From positions 1-64,000 of the forward strand of contig OENT01000096.1 of NCBI GenBank assembly GCA_900239685.1: DNA of 64,000 bases. Direction: 5' to 3'. The notes below the pieces were generated by a model. That model was not told where the DNA came from, did not search any database, and saw only the letters and a program-made list of their open reading frames with translations. Each line of letters begins with the position of its first letter. Position 1 is the stretch's first letter. The translations under genes were made by a program, and so were the position numbers. This document shows positions 24,381 through 38,861 of the stretch, piece by piece. The stretch is from Rotaria macrura. Taxonomy: Eukaryota; Rotifera; Eurotatoria; Philodinida; Philodinidae.

Positions 24381-25025
24381 TGAGTGTAACTGTGATGAAA
24401 TCTATTTGATGCATCTGCAGTGATTAAATGAAAAAATTGTTTCTATTTTACCGTATACATAAATTGTCAGAGTCAACTGTTGTTTGTATTAGTATGTCAA
24501 TACTTTTCATACGACAGTACAATTCTCATATTGTACGTAGAGAAAAAATATTCAAACAAAAACTACTAAAGATATTTATAATCTTTCGTTTGAGTAATAT
24601 AAACAAAAAACAATACTGATACTAAGTTGAATCGACTGTTGTTGTTATTCAAAATTATTGTATCCGGCATGTTTGTGACAACGCAAGAAGAAGACATGAT
24701 TGATGAGTAGGAGCTACAGAGGGCTATATTCTCACCTATGATTTGTGTATTTCGGAAGATTGTAAGACATACACACATGTACATATCGAGAGACAGAGCG
24801 AGAGGTGGATGTATAAGCTTGAACACGGGTGTTAGATAAGCATTATTATAAAATATTAGATATAATTCCCTTTACAGAACTAAACGAGCTCACTAGCATG
24901 AAAATGAGCTTACGTGAAGCATAAAATTAATGAGAATTCATTATGAATTCTATTCATGTTTATCATTTAGAAGATTATTTAATATTTTCGTAATACGATG
25001 TGACTGATAAAATACTTATAAAGAT

Positions 25026-25041
25026 TATATATATATATATA
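25026..25041. repeat. (TA)n microsatellite
   Basis: A short run of alternating T and A (about eight units). Confidence 0.8.
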
Positions 25042-28000
25042 CATATAAAACGATATTCGGGCTTGAGTCTTTATACAGCTCTTGTCTAATTCTTTTCTAT
25101 AATATTCTCTTTTATGTTACGAACAAATTTTAAATGATAAGAACGACAAGAACAGCTCATACGATGATGATGATGACTATTTTCGTTCTGTTTTTTTTCC
25201 ACGGCAAATCGATAAATAGTATTGGGATGATTGAGTTATTGAAAAAAAACTATTCTCCATAACATAAACACTAAATATTTGTAGTAGAAAAATTCTTTTA
25301 TGGTTAAAACAAAAAGGTTTATTTTCATGTTGTTTTTCTTACAAACTATAGAACTATCTGAGTACGATAATGATTATTTAATTACGTAGAAGAAGAAAAA
25401 TCAGACGTTTGAGTACAAGTAGAAAAATAGCTTATACGTTGTCTCCGTAAACAAATAGTCAAAAGAATTTCTTATCGCTTGTTTGTTATGCTTCTCGTTC
25501 TTCTATTAAGTCAAAATCTAATTGAAATCCTTGCCCACAAACGTCGATTATTCGACCTTATTGTTGATCTATATTTGATTATAATGATGTGCACTTTGTC
25601 TTATTAAATTTATTTCTAACATATTCGATAGATATTTCAGTATGGATTCCTTTTTTTTTCCTCTCTTGACAATCTACTGTACAGACCATTAAAGATTGAT
25701 ACTAATAAAATTAAAGGATTAGAAAAGACAAAATCAATTATATTTCATGACTACTTTTCTTAATAGGACATGAGATACGATGTTTCCTTTTTTTCTCCTT
25801 TCAATAAAATGAATGATCCTTGCCTGCAACTAACGTATCGACTAAACCTTTAGTTTTGTTTTTCATTGACAAACATTTGCAAGAGAATGTGCGATTATCC
25901 TAACTATAATTAAACCACATATTTCATAATGTGGATCATCAAACATGTATGTTCTTGTTATTCGATCTAATTTTTATCTTACCTATAAATATTCGACACT
26001 TCGTAGCTTTATGAGATGAGAATTCATTACGAAAAATGCAAATCTAGTATTTCATCATGTCATATTACAATGAAATTAAAATTTGATTATTTATTTTTCT
26101 TCCTTTTCTTGCTCAATTTCTTACATGAGCCATCGATGTAGGCATAACTACATTTCTATAGATGTTTTTCTATTCATTTATTGAACTAATTGACAGAGAA
26201 AGTTTCTAATACTGTAATTTAAATCGAGAAAATCTAATTTACTCGAATAAAATTAATTTTAATGTAAGAGGAAATATATTTTAAAAAATTTTCCTTTTTC
26301 CTGTACTCCTATACAGACAAAATATGTATTCAGTAGGCCTATCATTGTCCATGAGGAGTTCAATCATCAATGAAACTGATTTAACATGAAATTTCTGCTT
26401 ATTTACTAACGGGTATATCGATAATGCATAATTCAAGGCGTGTAATTGTTTTTAAGTCAGAAGAACTAGTTTCATCAAAAACGTAAAGTAGAAACTCAAG
26501 TCTTAAATAGATAAATAGCGACACGATTGATTGTAATCTAAAAATTCTAATTAAATTTTGGTTTTTAAATATTACTAAGTGCAAACGTATACAAAAAAAC
26601 GAATAAAAATATAATCTTAGATTGTGACGGCAACTCATAGAGATAGCTAATTAATATGCCAAACACGTTTTATAATTTTCTAAAATGATTTATAGACAGA
26701 AATACACCCAATGACGTTGGTATGACGAGAGAATATCATGTATTAGATTAAGTTTAAAAATAGAAATCCTATTCTTGGCAGAGAGCATTGAATTCTAATA
26801 ACGAATAATATGTTAAATTAGAAAGAGAACTTAGTTCTTTTACTGGACTCAATGTCGGTCGAATGCAATAGAATCTTTTGAAGACTGTAATTGTAGGAAA
26901 TGGGGTTGTAGCTCTTGACGAGAGTCGGGCTCATCAAAAATATATTGTCATGTTGAACTAGAAAAGTTAACTTATTGTCTAATTTAACTAATAGATGTTC
27001 AATGATCTACTTATCCGCAATTGTATTATAATATGTGTAGGAAAGTACAAGTTTAGAAACGAGAGGAATACAATCATAGAACATTAAAAAAGACAGAAGA
27101 CGAAATGAAGCCATTAGCAAGACGATGACATCAAGTGTCTTCGCATTTTGTCGACATGTTTATTTTCTTTTTCTTGTTTCATCGAGCAATTCCTTCTTTT
27201 TTTCCTCTCATTCTGATGCAAACAATAACAGAAGACATTATTCCTCGAAGAAATCAATAAGATAAAAAATAAATACAATTCTCTTGTTCATAGTGACCTT
27301 AAATTTATCAGTTGGATTCTCATTTTTTTTGTTACTATATTTGTTTCTTTTGTTACATCATGTCTACAGGCTAATTATTACTAATGTTTTATTCCATATG
27401 TTTCCTTATAATTATCTGTTCGATTCTATTTATTCTATTGGAAAAGCATACTCAGGAACATAGCACGATACTAAATTATGCTAATTAATTTTCGCTACTG
27501 TTGTCTTTTCCTTGATTTTTTCACAATGGAATGAGTCTAGCCTTCGATTTATGATTCGTGCAAAATAAGAATGTTAGTAGTTTTAACATGATAAGATAAG
27601 AGTTACTTATAATAGTGAATTTGTAGACTTCGTTAGACTTAAACTTGCTCTGTAAGTTTCACATTGGACTATCACATGATTAAGAGCAAATCAATTGCTG
27701 CACAAAGAAAAACCAACTATTTCGATGAATGATTTGTTTTGTCATCATGATTCGATCTTATATGAATCATTATTCTCAATTATACAATGCATTATTATCT
27801 TTAATATTCCTAACCAACAAGTATTTATGTATAGTTTGATTATGATTAATGAATCTGATCGCACAATTTATTTATTTTTCTATATCTACAACTACTATAA
27901 ATAGGTCGTTTAACTTCATTGTGAAAGAAAAAAGATCAGGAATGTTTTCGATGATATGTCATTGATCTTAACTACTTTATATCTAATAAAAAATTGACGG

Positions 28001-31000
28001 AAACTCAGAAAGGTCAATGTAGCACACAATCCAATGTCGCAAAATAAGACGTCAAATACAAAAGTAAACAAGCTATACTTAAAAAAAAGAAAACACAAAC
28101 CTTCATAATACTATCACAAGACTTTTCAAAGGTCAATATCTTATTCCTGCCATATGTAAGACGTTAATTGATTTTGTTTTTCAATACATTGTAATGAAAT
28201 TCAAAACCATTGTTTCTACTCTCGTATCCGAAAGAAACAGTTCCTATCAACATAAGATAATATAAACATAGGAAAGATATTTATGTCTAAATGAAGAAAA
28301 AACCAAGAATATTTTCTATATTTTTAATCTGTTATATGTTGCTCATGAAGCAGAGTGAATTAATTTGCAAGTTTGATTTTCTTTTTGCTTCAAAGCTTCT
28401 TTTTTATTCACATCCTACTCAGAATTCCCATACACTTATGCTGATAATACTTTTCAAGTCGTTCCATATTGATGCTTTCTACGGTCGTACTTGCTATTGC
28501 TTTTGTAATCTTCCAAATTGAATAGTCAAGTCGAGTAGCTTCTAAAATTCTGAATAAACATTCCCAGAGTGTTTTAACTAGGATAAAGTAGTCTTTCATA
28601 AAACTAATAGCATGTTTTTTTCTAAAAGATCTAATAAAGCGCTGTATTGAAAACAATTTTCTTCGATATCTTATCAAAAATGAATTCAACATGATAATAA
28701 TTCGATCAATCTTGATTTTTATCAAAGTATTGACACAACATATTTAGATAATTAATGTTGATTAACTGTTCATGTTATTCATTTATTTTTATACCTTTTT
28801 ATTTCATCATCAGTCCAGGTTTACAACAATACTTCTATCTATTTTAAGTGCATCTTTTTCTCTTCAATTACAGTTAAGTAGAACTCGTACAATTTTTTTT
28901 CTTTGTTTCGATATATTTTACATGAATCATAGTTATGAAACGACAAGACAATTTTTATATTGACTAGCACTAAAATAACATTGTACAGCCACAAAAGCAA
29001 GAAATCAAACGATCTTGTTTATTTATGTACGTTGATATAAAATAACGAACAATTGCTATTGTTAATACATGGAATACAAGATAAATATTTAGTTTTGATT
29101 ATTCGACAAACTTAATTTGTAGCTTGTTTTTCGTCAGCCTTATTCTATAATACGATTGCTTGTAATTTTGCATACATTTTTTATATTCTGCTGATCGAAG
29201 AAAGAATGATTCTTCGTTAGAATATATTCGACAATGTTTTCTTCCACATGATTCTATTGCAAGGTGTTTGTTATTGTCATTTTGAAAGAAAAATATGCAT
29301 ATCATGACTGAGATATTATAATGAACTTGTCAATAAAGTTTGCTTTGAACTAGTATTTGAAATACATATCCGTTGTTCGCTTGAATTATACGGATACAAA
29401 CTAAGTTACACGAAAAATCTTCAACAGACTGTAGTTGTATTCGAGGGATAATTGATCACAAGGGAAAATATCTGTCATAGTTATTTCCGCACTACGAATA
29501 GAATCGTATTTTCTTTTCCTTCTCCTATTCTTGCTCTAATTTTTTTTTTCTTGCCTCGATCTGCTCATTGTTTATCGTTTTCATACATCCGTTTCTCTTT
29601 ATTTAAATATTATTATTATTCTAACTATCAATTGAACTAATGAAAAGCCTCTCGTACACGTCTATTATATCTACGGGGCGTCCTAACGTCGACTGTGAAA
29701 TAGTTTAATAAGCTTAGAAACACTGTTGATAATCAGTTCGTAAAGTTACGACTAGATCAATTCATATGTGTTATTGTTAAATCTTGTCTATAATAAAAAA
29801 CCGACAACGACTTAAGTTAGTTTCTCACTCTTTACTCAGTAATTATGAGGATGGATGGTTAAATATCATTGACACTTTTTTGAATTGATTAATTTATGAA
29901 AAACACAGTTGTCAATAACAACGTTTTAATCCATTCTATTCGTTGAAGGAATTTCAATTGATAGGAAACGGATATCTTGCATATTTCTAGTATGGTATGT
30001 ACTTAATGATACAATAAACAAATTTGCTGATAATAAACTGAAACAAAATATCGGAAATAATAAAATGATCTGTATCTTCATTGTTAAGTTCTACTTACAA
30101 AGTTACCTCAAAACAGATTTACGTATTAGTGATTGATTCAGTCCATTTATAATGTGAGATACTTTCATATAAAATATAAACTGATTCTTCAATACAGAAA
30201 ATAAGCAATCAAAAACATTAGTATTCATAGAGAAAATGTTAAAACAGCAATAAATGATTTCGAAATCTAAGAACAGTCTATCGATTAAATTTCTCGACTT
30301 AATTACTATACATTTTAGTAAATTCTACTGAATAAGAAAAAACAAACGAACACTTTTAGATATCTATGAAATTCCAATATCTATTCAAATGATTGATCAT
30401 TGAGCTTTTCTGAAAGTTGATTTGAACTCGGGCAGAGAAATTTGTTGTAAATTTGGCATGAAGAAAATTTCTATTTTGAAATCAATTTTATTTACGACCG
30501 TTGATCAACTTTTCTGATCGTACGTCGATAAAGTTATTGCAATCGAACATTGTGTCATAGCATCATTAGCTGCGATTTCAATGAAAGTTAGATATGATTC
30601 AATGGAACACTTCAAAAGCTATATTTCTAGATTATTAAAGTTATGACAAATCAATCAAAACATAATTTTGTCTATATTCAATGTCGGGAAAATTTCTCAA
30701 GACATCGAACAATTTAACACCAGTTCGTTGTTCAGCATACGCTTATCTATTTCATTCGAACGATCAATTGATGAAGAAAAAAAACTTAAAGAATATTCTC
30801 TATATCAATGGTCCGCAACGCTGTTGAATGCATGTAATTTATCACGAATGGAAATGACATTTCAAATTCAAACCAATAAAAATGAAGAAAGTTCATGATT
30901 GCATGATTGTTTTGTTTCTAGACTCTAGGGTTAAGTTTTGACATGTCAAATTTCTTACGAAAGCATTATTAGCATGAAAACAACATGCTCGTTCAGGACC

Positions 31001-32289
31001 TCATTTTCATTAGCAAATGCAATTATGTTTGTAAAGAAAAAATACTACATTATAGACTTAAGTAGTTGATCAAAATTTGTCTATCTGCAGGAATTAGAAA
31101 TGATTCATAGCTAATCATTTGACTAACACTTATATGGATAGTATTGGAAACATTGATCTATGATAGTTCTTCTAAAATCTTGAACGTCTTCAAACGATTC
31201 TTTCGCTTATTCAATCTATTTTCATGTTTATTTAAAATAATCCAGATGAATATTCTTTTAGGGATTGAAAACGATGACAAAATGCAAACTCATTATATAA
31301 TTATAGAATGATTTTGAATTTTCGAGGAAGAATTAATTCCATATCCGATTAAGAAAAAGTCTTGTGCATTAATGAAGATATGAAATGACGATGTAACTTA
31401 TTATAATTTTTATCAGAAGCTTGTTTTAATCTGTTCCTGATACCGCATACGTCTCTTAATCAGTGTTTCATATATTATTTCTGTGCTAGAAGCATCACAA
31501 AGTTCATCTTATTTAACAACATTCTTTTTATATCCTGTTTCCAACACAATTCACAATATCATTCTTCCGACATAAAAATGTGCCATATGATGTAACCATC
31601 GTACTCGATCATTTTCGTATTGTCATATACAGGCAATTTTTGATACATTTCTTTAATGTACTCTAGAACATTGTCATAAGTATGTTTCGCATTCGTTTCA
31701 ACGAGAGATATACAATATTCGATTGTATCCTAATAGAATTTTGTTGTTTCGTGTCCCCTATATCTATGTTTGTAATATACACGAAGACAACAATTCGAAT
31801 TTTGTTTTCAAAATTCTAACACTCTTTCAGTTACTAACTTTCACGTTGAATGATTGATACATGTTTTTTCAATAATCAATAGAAAATTATCCAAAGGAAT
31901 CCGTGTGTACAGAGTAGATGCGTAATTCTTAATAATACAACAGTTGAAGTGTAAATCATGTCAGTACACATACTTACGCATGCATCTTAGACATGTCTGA
32001 TATCAAACAGATTGATTTATACAGTATGGCATAAAGTTATGTGGGAAAATAAAAACCTTTGGCCAGTTTAGTCTGATTAACTGATACATTATGTTAATTG
32101 AATGTGAATCAAATAGTCACATAGAATAGAAGAAGAAAGTTTTCAATATTACCTAACTATATAAAAACAATTTTCTTGTTTATTTCTCGTTGTAACGATA
32201 TGAGACTAAAAGAAAAACATATCTTTTATATAAAAAAAAAAGAAAATCTTATTTATTTCATTTGTTCGAATTTTCACTTTGTCTCAGCA

Positions 32290-32295
32290 TTTATT
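32290..32295 (-). terminator. Poly(A) signal of PSMD13
   Basis: TTTATT on the plus strand (AATAAA on the coding strand) begins only two bases after the stop codon at 32297-32299, implying an extremely short 3' UTR unless a further TTTATT near 32250 is used instead. Confidence 0.4.
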
Positions 32296-32296
32296 T

Positions 32297-33485
32297 CTAT
32301 GAAAGAATTTCTCCAGCTTGTTGTTCGATTAATGTCGACATGTGTTTAACATCAGTTGTCCATTGATCCAATCGTTTTTTCAATGTAGCAACTTGTCGTA
32401 AATCTAAAACGCGTGGTTTAACCCAATGCATATTTAATTTTTGATCAACTTGATCAATGCTTCCACGTATTAAATCTAACGATAAAGCTTTCATAGCTAA
32501 CAATTCAACTTGATCAATGTGTAATTTTGTTCGTTCAGCAACATCATTAAAACATAATGCACGTGTTCCGCCAGCAGCAAATATCATATCCATGAGACAC
32601 AGTAATGTAATCTTTTTTTGTAATATTATCTCTGCCATACGTAAATCCGGTTGACTTTGCCATAGAGATTTTAATGCTTCGAATTTTTCGACATCGCCTA
32701 TATTAAATGCTTGTAATAAATCAACTAACCATTGTTCACGTGTATTTTTAAGAGCATCAAGTACAGGATGTTGAAGAATTTCACCAAAATTATAAACGTT
32801 TTCTGCTAATAATGCAGCTAAACCAAGATTAAATGCTCTTTCAGCTTTCTCTTTCAATGGTATCGATGAAATATCAATACAACCTAAATGAAATGAAAAG
32901 CAATGTTTGTTTTTTCATACGAGTTCTTTCGTGAAATTTACCGAGATATTTAAGAGCATGTTGATAGTATTCATTATGATTTCCCATAACACGATAGTAG
33001 TTTGATGCAAGATCATAAAATCTTGAATGAACTGTTGTTAAATGATCGAGCTCATCGAACTTTGGTGTTAAATTTTCAATAAGTTTTTTAGTTTCAATTA
33101 AATTTTTTGTTATTAAATATGCTTTACCGATAGTTATGTCACAGAGTAGAACAGCCAATGCATTGTTTTTAACCTTTTCACGTATTTGTTGAATAAATTC
33201 TATAGCTTGATCGACTTGTTTAAATGTACGTGTTATAAGTATAATTATTTCAACTAATTCCAATTGATTAATTCGATGTTCGAAATCAGATAGAAAATTT
33301 TCATAGAAATCTTTCATTTGATCACCGTGCTGAAGTTCATCACGATGAACGAATGCTTTCACGCGCAATGTTAATTCGTGCCATAAACGATTGTGATAGA
33401 GAGATTCAAGTTCAAGCCATTCATTAGCTAATGAACCACCGAGTGATTTTTGTTCAGATAAATATTTTTCAACACGAGATGACAT
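32297..33485 (-). CDS. PSMD13: 26S proteasome non-ATPase regulatory subunit 13 (Rpn9)
   Basis: Two exons, 33485-32942 and 32883-32297, joined across a 58-bp phase-1 intron, give 376 residues, the usual length of this family. The protein begins MSSRVEKYLSEQKS and runs as paired helices typical of the proteasome lid subunits: SLYHNRLWHELTLRV near residue 30 and YYRVMGNHNEYYQHALKYLG near 165-182. It then continues through PLKEKAERAFNLGLAALL into a C-terminal PCI domain (residues about 190-335; KITLLCLMDMIF, AERTKLHIDQVELLAMKAL) and ends with a helix LIEQQAGEIL used in lid assembly. Its role is structural: it helps hold together the lid of the 19S regulatory particle that feeds ubiquitinated proteins to the proteasome. 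Both splice sites join into continuous family sequence, so the model is secure. Nothing unusual is seen in key regions. Confidence 0.96.
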
Positions 33486-36400
33486 TGAAAATGATCTGTG
33501 AAGTAAACGAAAAGCAAAAGAAAAAGTTTTTTTTTACTACTTCAGTTAGTTCATTTGGCAGGATTGTGTATGCACTAGGCATGAAAGGGAAGCAATGATT
33601 GGATTATGGACCTTACTCATCGTGATTAAAGGAGAAAAAGGTGGCGCTATAAGGCTGTACATATATAAAGAGTTTTCATCGGAACGAAAGGTTTCATTTG
33701 TAAAACTAACAATTGAAAGTCTTTTTCCGAACGATACCGTTTTTTATTGTTTTGTATTCTTCAGCATCATGAATTGTAATGTATCAAGCGACGATGGCAT
33801 AGGAATTATTTTTACGTGACGTAATATTTTCAACAGTGACAAGAATTGAACATGAGTCAAATTCATCGAAATCGGCTTCTGTGTTGCTGGATGGGTTCGT
33901 ATAAGGAGAATGAACTGATTTTGTCTTTAAACAAAGTATTATGCGGACTATCAATAGCAATACTTCTGAAGAAGAGAATCATTTGTAAATGTTATTAACA
34001 TGATCTGTCCATTTCAAAAATCGACGTGACAGTTAAAAAGTCGCACCGTCCCACCTTTCAAATATGTATTTTAGGAACCATTTTATGAAACGAATTTTTT
34101 GAATTCTTAGTTACGGCACCATCTTGATCAATAAATAGCAGCAAGAAACTAAAATCGGTCCCACCAATTCGCACCATCACTTTTAGAATAATCAACAAGC
34201 TTTCACTTTGTTCCGTTTTTAGAGCAACAATAAATTCTTTGATATATCACTAAACTAATTACTATCATCATCAGAAACATCTAAAAATTTATTTTCTACA
34301 TCATCCTTGATATCAGTAGTCGAAGAGCAAGACTTTGGTTTAAACATGCTACCTAAACAAAAATCTGCATAAGCGATACATTGAAACGAAGTAGATTTTT
34401 ATGTAGTATAAACATTTATATTAGATGAATATAAATCACAGCAATTTCATGAATCATACATACATAAATAAATCCATTTTTTGAAGTTGTACATGAAGTT
34501 CTCAAATATGCACTCCATTGAATATATCTTTTCGTCAATGATAAACCATGCAGTAAGAAAGTACTCCACCACGACCCTCCTATTCAAAATTCCGTCCCCA
34601 TCCAGATCTCACGATCATCTCTTGTATGGATTTTAAAATTTAGAAGCAAAAGTATTCGTCAATCGTTTCAGAAAAAGGATGCATAGTATCACTTGGGTAA
34701 CTTCCCTAAATGAAACAAAGTATATATTGTCCTATTTACAAATATGACAGGACAGAAATGTTTTTCATGCTTCACGTAATGTGAAAGAATATAAGCACAC
34801 TTACTTTTGGTATGCTCTTAGTATTTAATTATGACTTATTGTGATGCTTTTCCATGTTTAAGACTGTTCGTGTTTATAAACGATACTTTTATCTCTTTAT
34901 AAGACTTCCTATTGCAAGTAAAATTAGCGTTTGTGCTGAACTATTGACAGCATGAAGTGAAACTAGTGGGTGAATTTTAATGTGTTCTTATTCAAAAACT
35001 ATTGAAAATAAACTATAAATGTTTGAAAAACAGTTGTACAGTGCTCTTTTTCAACCGAAAATAATAAATTCACCTAACAATGAACGAATCAACATAGCGA
35101 TTAGATAGATGAATCAGACTATTTCCTATTTGGATGAGCAAGCAAATTATCTATGAAACCAACAATTAATGGATATGTATAGGTAACATGCAGATATAAT
35201 TGAAGTATCATTGATAATCGTGATCTGAGGGTTTATTTTCAGTCATGTGTTGAGATAACGATCTTTCGTATTACATCCGTTATACGAAGATCGTTTCCTT
35301 CTTTCGCCTATTTCTTGCGTTGCATAAACAAAAAATAAATCGACAGTAGAATAATATGGAAGCACACAATGGATCTCGGTCATTGACTTGATTTCATATA
35401 ATTACATTTTTAGGTGAAATAATTTCCAGGAAACTATCAGAATGATCATCTTTTTTCACTGCTTGTTATATTAATCGAGTATAAAACAATGATTATTAAT
35501 TTATGCATCGCTTCTTTTCAAAAAAAAAACTATCATTTATTAAAATGAAACAGTGGTTAGCAAAAAGAGAAAAACAAGCGTTTCATCTTTTATTACTTCT
35601 TAGAATCTCTCCACATTTGCCCCCGGTTCTTTATTCGTTTATTATTCACGGCTTCTTCTTTCTCTCGTTGTCCTTAGCTGACATATGCACTTCCTGTAAT
35701 GATGCCTTTTCTCGTTTCTATATTTGTTCGTTTGTTTCGAAAAATTCTCCAAATTCATGATATTCTTCGTTCTTTATCTTTCAGCATTTTCTTGTGCTTG
35801 CTTCTTTTTCACATGCCTAAAAGAATTAAGTCAACACTATGTTTATGAACATTATGACTTTTATTAAATTTAGTAGTAGTAACGTGCATAAGATAACTTA
35901 AAAGATTGAACTATCCGAAATTCTCAATGTATGAACATATGTCAGTGGGTCTTGACTTTGAAATTGGTGACATGATCGAATGACACTAAGTGGAATTAAA
36001 AGAAATAGGTGAATCTGTGTGATCCATTTGCTACCGATGCATCTGAACATTGCTGAAAACTAGAACTGTGACAATTTTAATAAAAATTTGTTTACATTCT
36101 CAAACTATGATGCTACCTATATTTAGTTTACTTAATTATTTATCATTAGTAATCCTATTTTAATTGATAAGTTCAGATTGACGGTTTCCTTGCCCGACAT
36201 CATTATCTTATGAAATGCTAACGATTAAGCTAGCCTTGAAGTAAACTTAATGAAATATATTGAAAGCACATTATGATCCGGTGTAATTAAGTGTATAATT
36301 ATCGTTTCTTTATCATTAAATAAATGAATAAGGGATGCATAATGACACGTTCCAATTATATTCTTGACAGCACACTCCAATAAAAGAGTTAAAATACATA

Positions 36401-37022
36401 CAACACTGATATGCTATTCCCAACGTAAAACATCTGACAGGTGAGATCTACGAATCGTAGCCGATAATCAAATGGTACCACGTAGTCTGTGTGAATAACG
36501 AATCATTATAACACATCAGTGATTTCCTTATTTCGTATCTGAAAAATACTTTAAAGGAATACAACCAAAAATAAATAACGTTCGAATTTTTCTGTGCGTT
36601 TAACAAACTGCTCTGCATTGTATGTCACGTTTTAATTCCACATCTGCCACTCTAATAGAGTTTCGTAGCATAGTGAATAATGGAATTATTAATTATGTAA
36701 AACACCCAATTTTCAAGTACAAACAATCATGTTCCCTGTCGGAAATAAGGCTTTGTAGAATATTTTTCTCTATGAAACCAAAACTGATAGTAGGAATCGT
36801 TTTTCTTTCAGTCGATATTACCTTAATGAATGTTCTCTTCATTGTAGACAAATTCTTCTATAGAGTTTTTCTTTCCTTTCTGCATATTTTTCTGCTATGC
36901 AAATGAAAAGGAAAATTTTTTCCTAGAAGAACTTTATCTAACACATATACTACTAGATGAGAATAGTGAATCAAAACACTTGCTATGATGTGAAACATAG
37001 TTCGTCAACGTAGGAATCAATC
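33486..37022. other. Intergenic, nothing firmly recognised
   Basis: Short frames at 33595-33819, 35503-35760 and 36622-36906 (plus) lack domains. The last begins with an ATG and runs 94 codons, but its composition looks AT-driven and it has no homologue I can name. The divergent 5' regions of PSMD13 and of the 7TM receptor at 37023 lie at the two ends. Confidence 0.5.
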
Positions 37023-38840
37023 ATGAACTATACAACCTCTGAACTTTGTTCTAACAATTCCAATTTAAACAATGCATTGAACATTTCCTATACTACGTGG
37101 CGTGTGTGTGGTTTTCTTTGTACTTTATTTGGTATACCTGGTCATTTATTGCAAATTATAATTATGTCCAATAACAAGAATCGTAAAGAGTCAACATCTT
37201 TATATTTTATAGCTATTGCCATATGTGAATTAATATTTCTTTTCGGTTTGTAATAATTTTACTTTTTACCTATATGAATCTGTCAAAATTAAGGTTTTAA
37301 TCAGTTATGAACGATTTCTAATGGATTTTATTATTTCAGTAACATCATAGCGATGCCTATTTAGTGAATGCTGATTTCTCGCTTTTATAAAGCGAGACTT
37401 GTATGATTTTAAAACTCAATATATTTTTCAAGTACAACTTAGATCGATGCATTCATTAAACTAAAGCTGTAATTTCATCTTCATTTGATTATTATTCGTT
37501 TTGTTTTCATTTCCTTTCTGTCTCAAATAGCGGGCCCTTGGGTAGGATATTTGTGATCTTAAAATTCACGATGCCTGCATACTATAAGGCATCTTTTGTT
37601 TTTAATAATATAAGGATAAAATATTTCATTTAATAGAGAGAAGCTCTGAAAAAAATTCTCGATATTCATTTAGCTATAATTTAATCAAGGTTCTCTACAG
37701 AGCATTATTTCAGTAGTTGCTTACAGATGCATAGTGGCAGAGTAACAATTGATTATGAAATAAATATGAGCTTATCGATCACATGAGTAGAATCGTTCCC
37801 TGATCAGTACAACGGGATTGAATGCAACATACTTTCGAATTTATGAGAGTGCAACACATAAATAAATGTCATTTATGAAATTCTCTTTTCAATCAGCACG
37901 AAGAGAATCGTTCCATTCACACAGTGACTCGATTTCATCATCATTGATGAATCTTTGAAAACATCAAGAATGTTCTGTTTTATTATCATTATCTTACGTA
38001 CATAGTTGTTTGATAGGCATCTTCTGGTTGTGGTGTGTTGGAATGTCTATAATCAAAACCGATCCACGACAATTGGTCTCCTGTGGAATATTCTACAATT
38101 TTCTAGTTGGTTCAACGATACTATCTAATTTATATTTAGCATCGCTGTCGATCGATCGAACTATGATGATACTTTATCCAACTCGTTATCGTCTTTTAAT
38201 AACACGATGTCATGTTTTGACACGCATAGTTTTGATTTTCATCATTGTCGTATTATGCATGACTCCGCATCATTTCTATTATTATTATAATGATCGAACA
38301 ACGATATTTATCTGTGAATTTTATTCAACTACTATTCATTGGAAAATTCGTACGTGGGTATTCATACATGCTCTACTATTTTCTTCAGTTCCAGCAGTAA
38401 TAACTTGTATTTCATCAATAATCTTCTTACGCAATCGTTGCATTCATAGAAGAATGAATAATAATAAATTAAGTAATCATGCACGTCATTTGGAAAGAAA
38501 TTCTAAACTTATGTTATTTTTTTCAATAGCTATTTTCTTTTTTGTGTTGCCCACTGTTATATTAGAAATTTTTATCGTACATGATCGTCTTTCTACGCAT
38601 GATGGGATATGTTCAATGAGATGGAAGATATACAAAATATTACTCTACTTATTTTTGATGCTAGCAGCTGTGAACTATTCATTTAAATTTTATTTTCGTC
38701 TTGGAATTTCGAAAACCAATCGCAGGGATTTCATTGAATTAATTCATTTTATTTTTCCACAACGACAAACGAGACGCGAACATAAATTAGCTCAACCTGA
38801 TCATCAAGATTTAACAAAAATGATTGAAACACAGTTATAA
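37023..38840 (+). CDS. Rhodopsin-type 7TM receptor, two exons
   Basis: Exons 37023-37245 and 38017-38840 join across a 771-bp phase-1 intron (donor GTTTGT, acceptor TTGATAG), giving 348 residues. The short N-terminus has three NxS/T sites. TM1 is WRVCGFLCTLFGIPGHLLQI, and TM2 (LYFIAIAICELIFLFG) is split by the intron. TM3 ends LYLASLSIDRTMMILYPTRY, keeping the Asp-Arg of the DRY motif. TM4 to TM7 follow, with TM7 LYLFLMLAAVNYSFKFYF resembling a degenerate NPxxY. CGIFYN before TM3 and CEFYST in loop 2 can supply the usual disulfide. It ends with a basic tail and DHQDLTKMIETQL. This is a plasma-membrane G-protein-coupled receptor, probably for a peptide (inference); no ligand can be named. Poly(A) signal AATAAA at about 38856. 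Confidence 0.85.
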
Positions 38841-38861
38841 TTAAGAAAAAAAGAAAATAAA

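Larger units (their letters stand above)
23447..32289. other. 8.8-kb gene-poor region
   Basis: No supportable gene. It contains simple repeats (listed separately) and many short AT-driven open frames, such as a hydrophobic 115-residue frame at 23984-24331 (minus) without recognisable family features. One stretch, 30518-30898, has protein-like content interrupted by a stop and is discussed as a finding. The 5' exon of the 7TM receptor at 21446-23432 may lie at the left edge. Confidence 0.5.

Noticed and set aside
36622-36906. 94-codon plus-strand frame starting with ATG
   Set aside because: The second half is hydrophobic from T-rich codons, and there is no signal peptide or recognised family. 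Likely chance.
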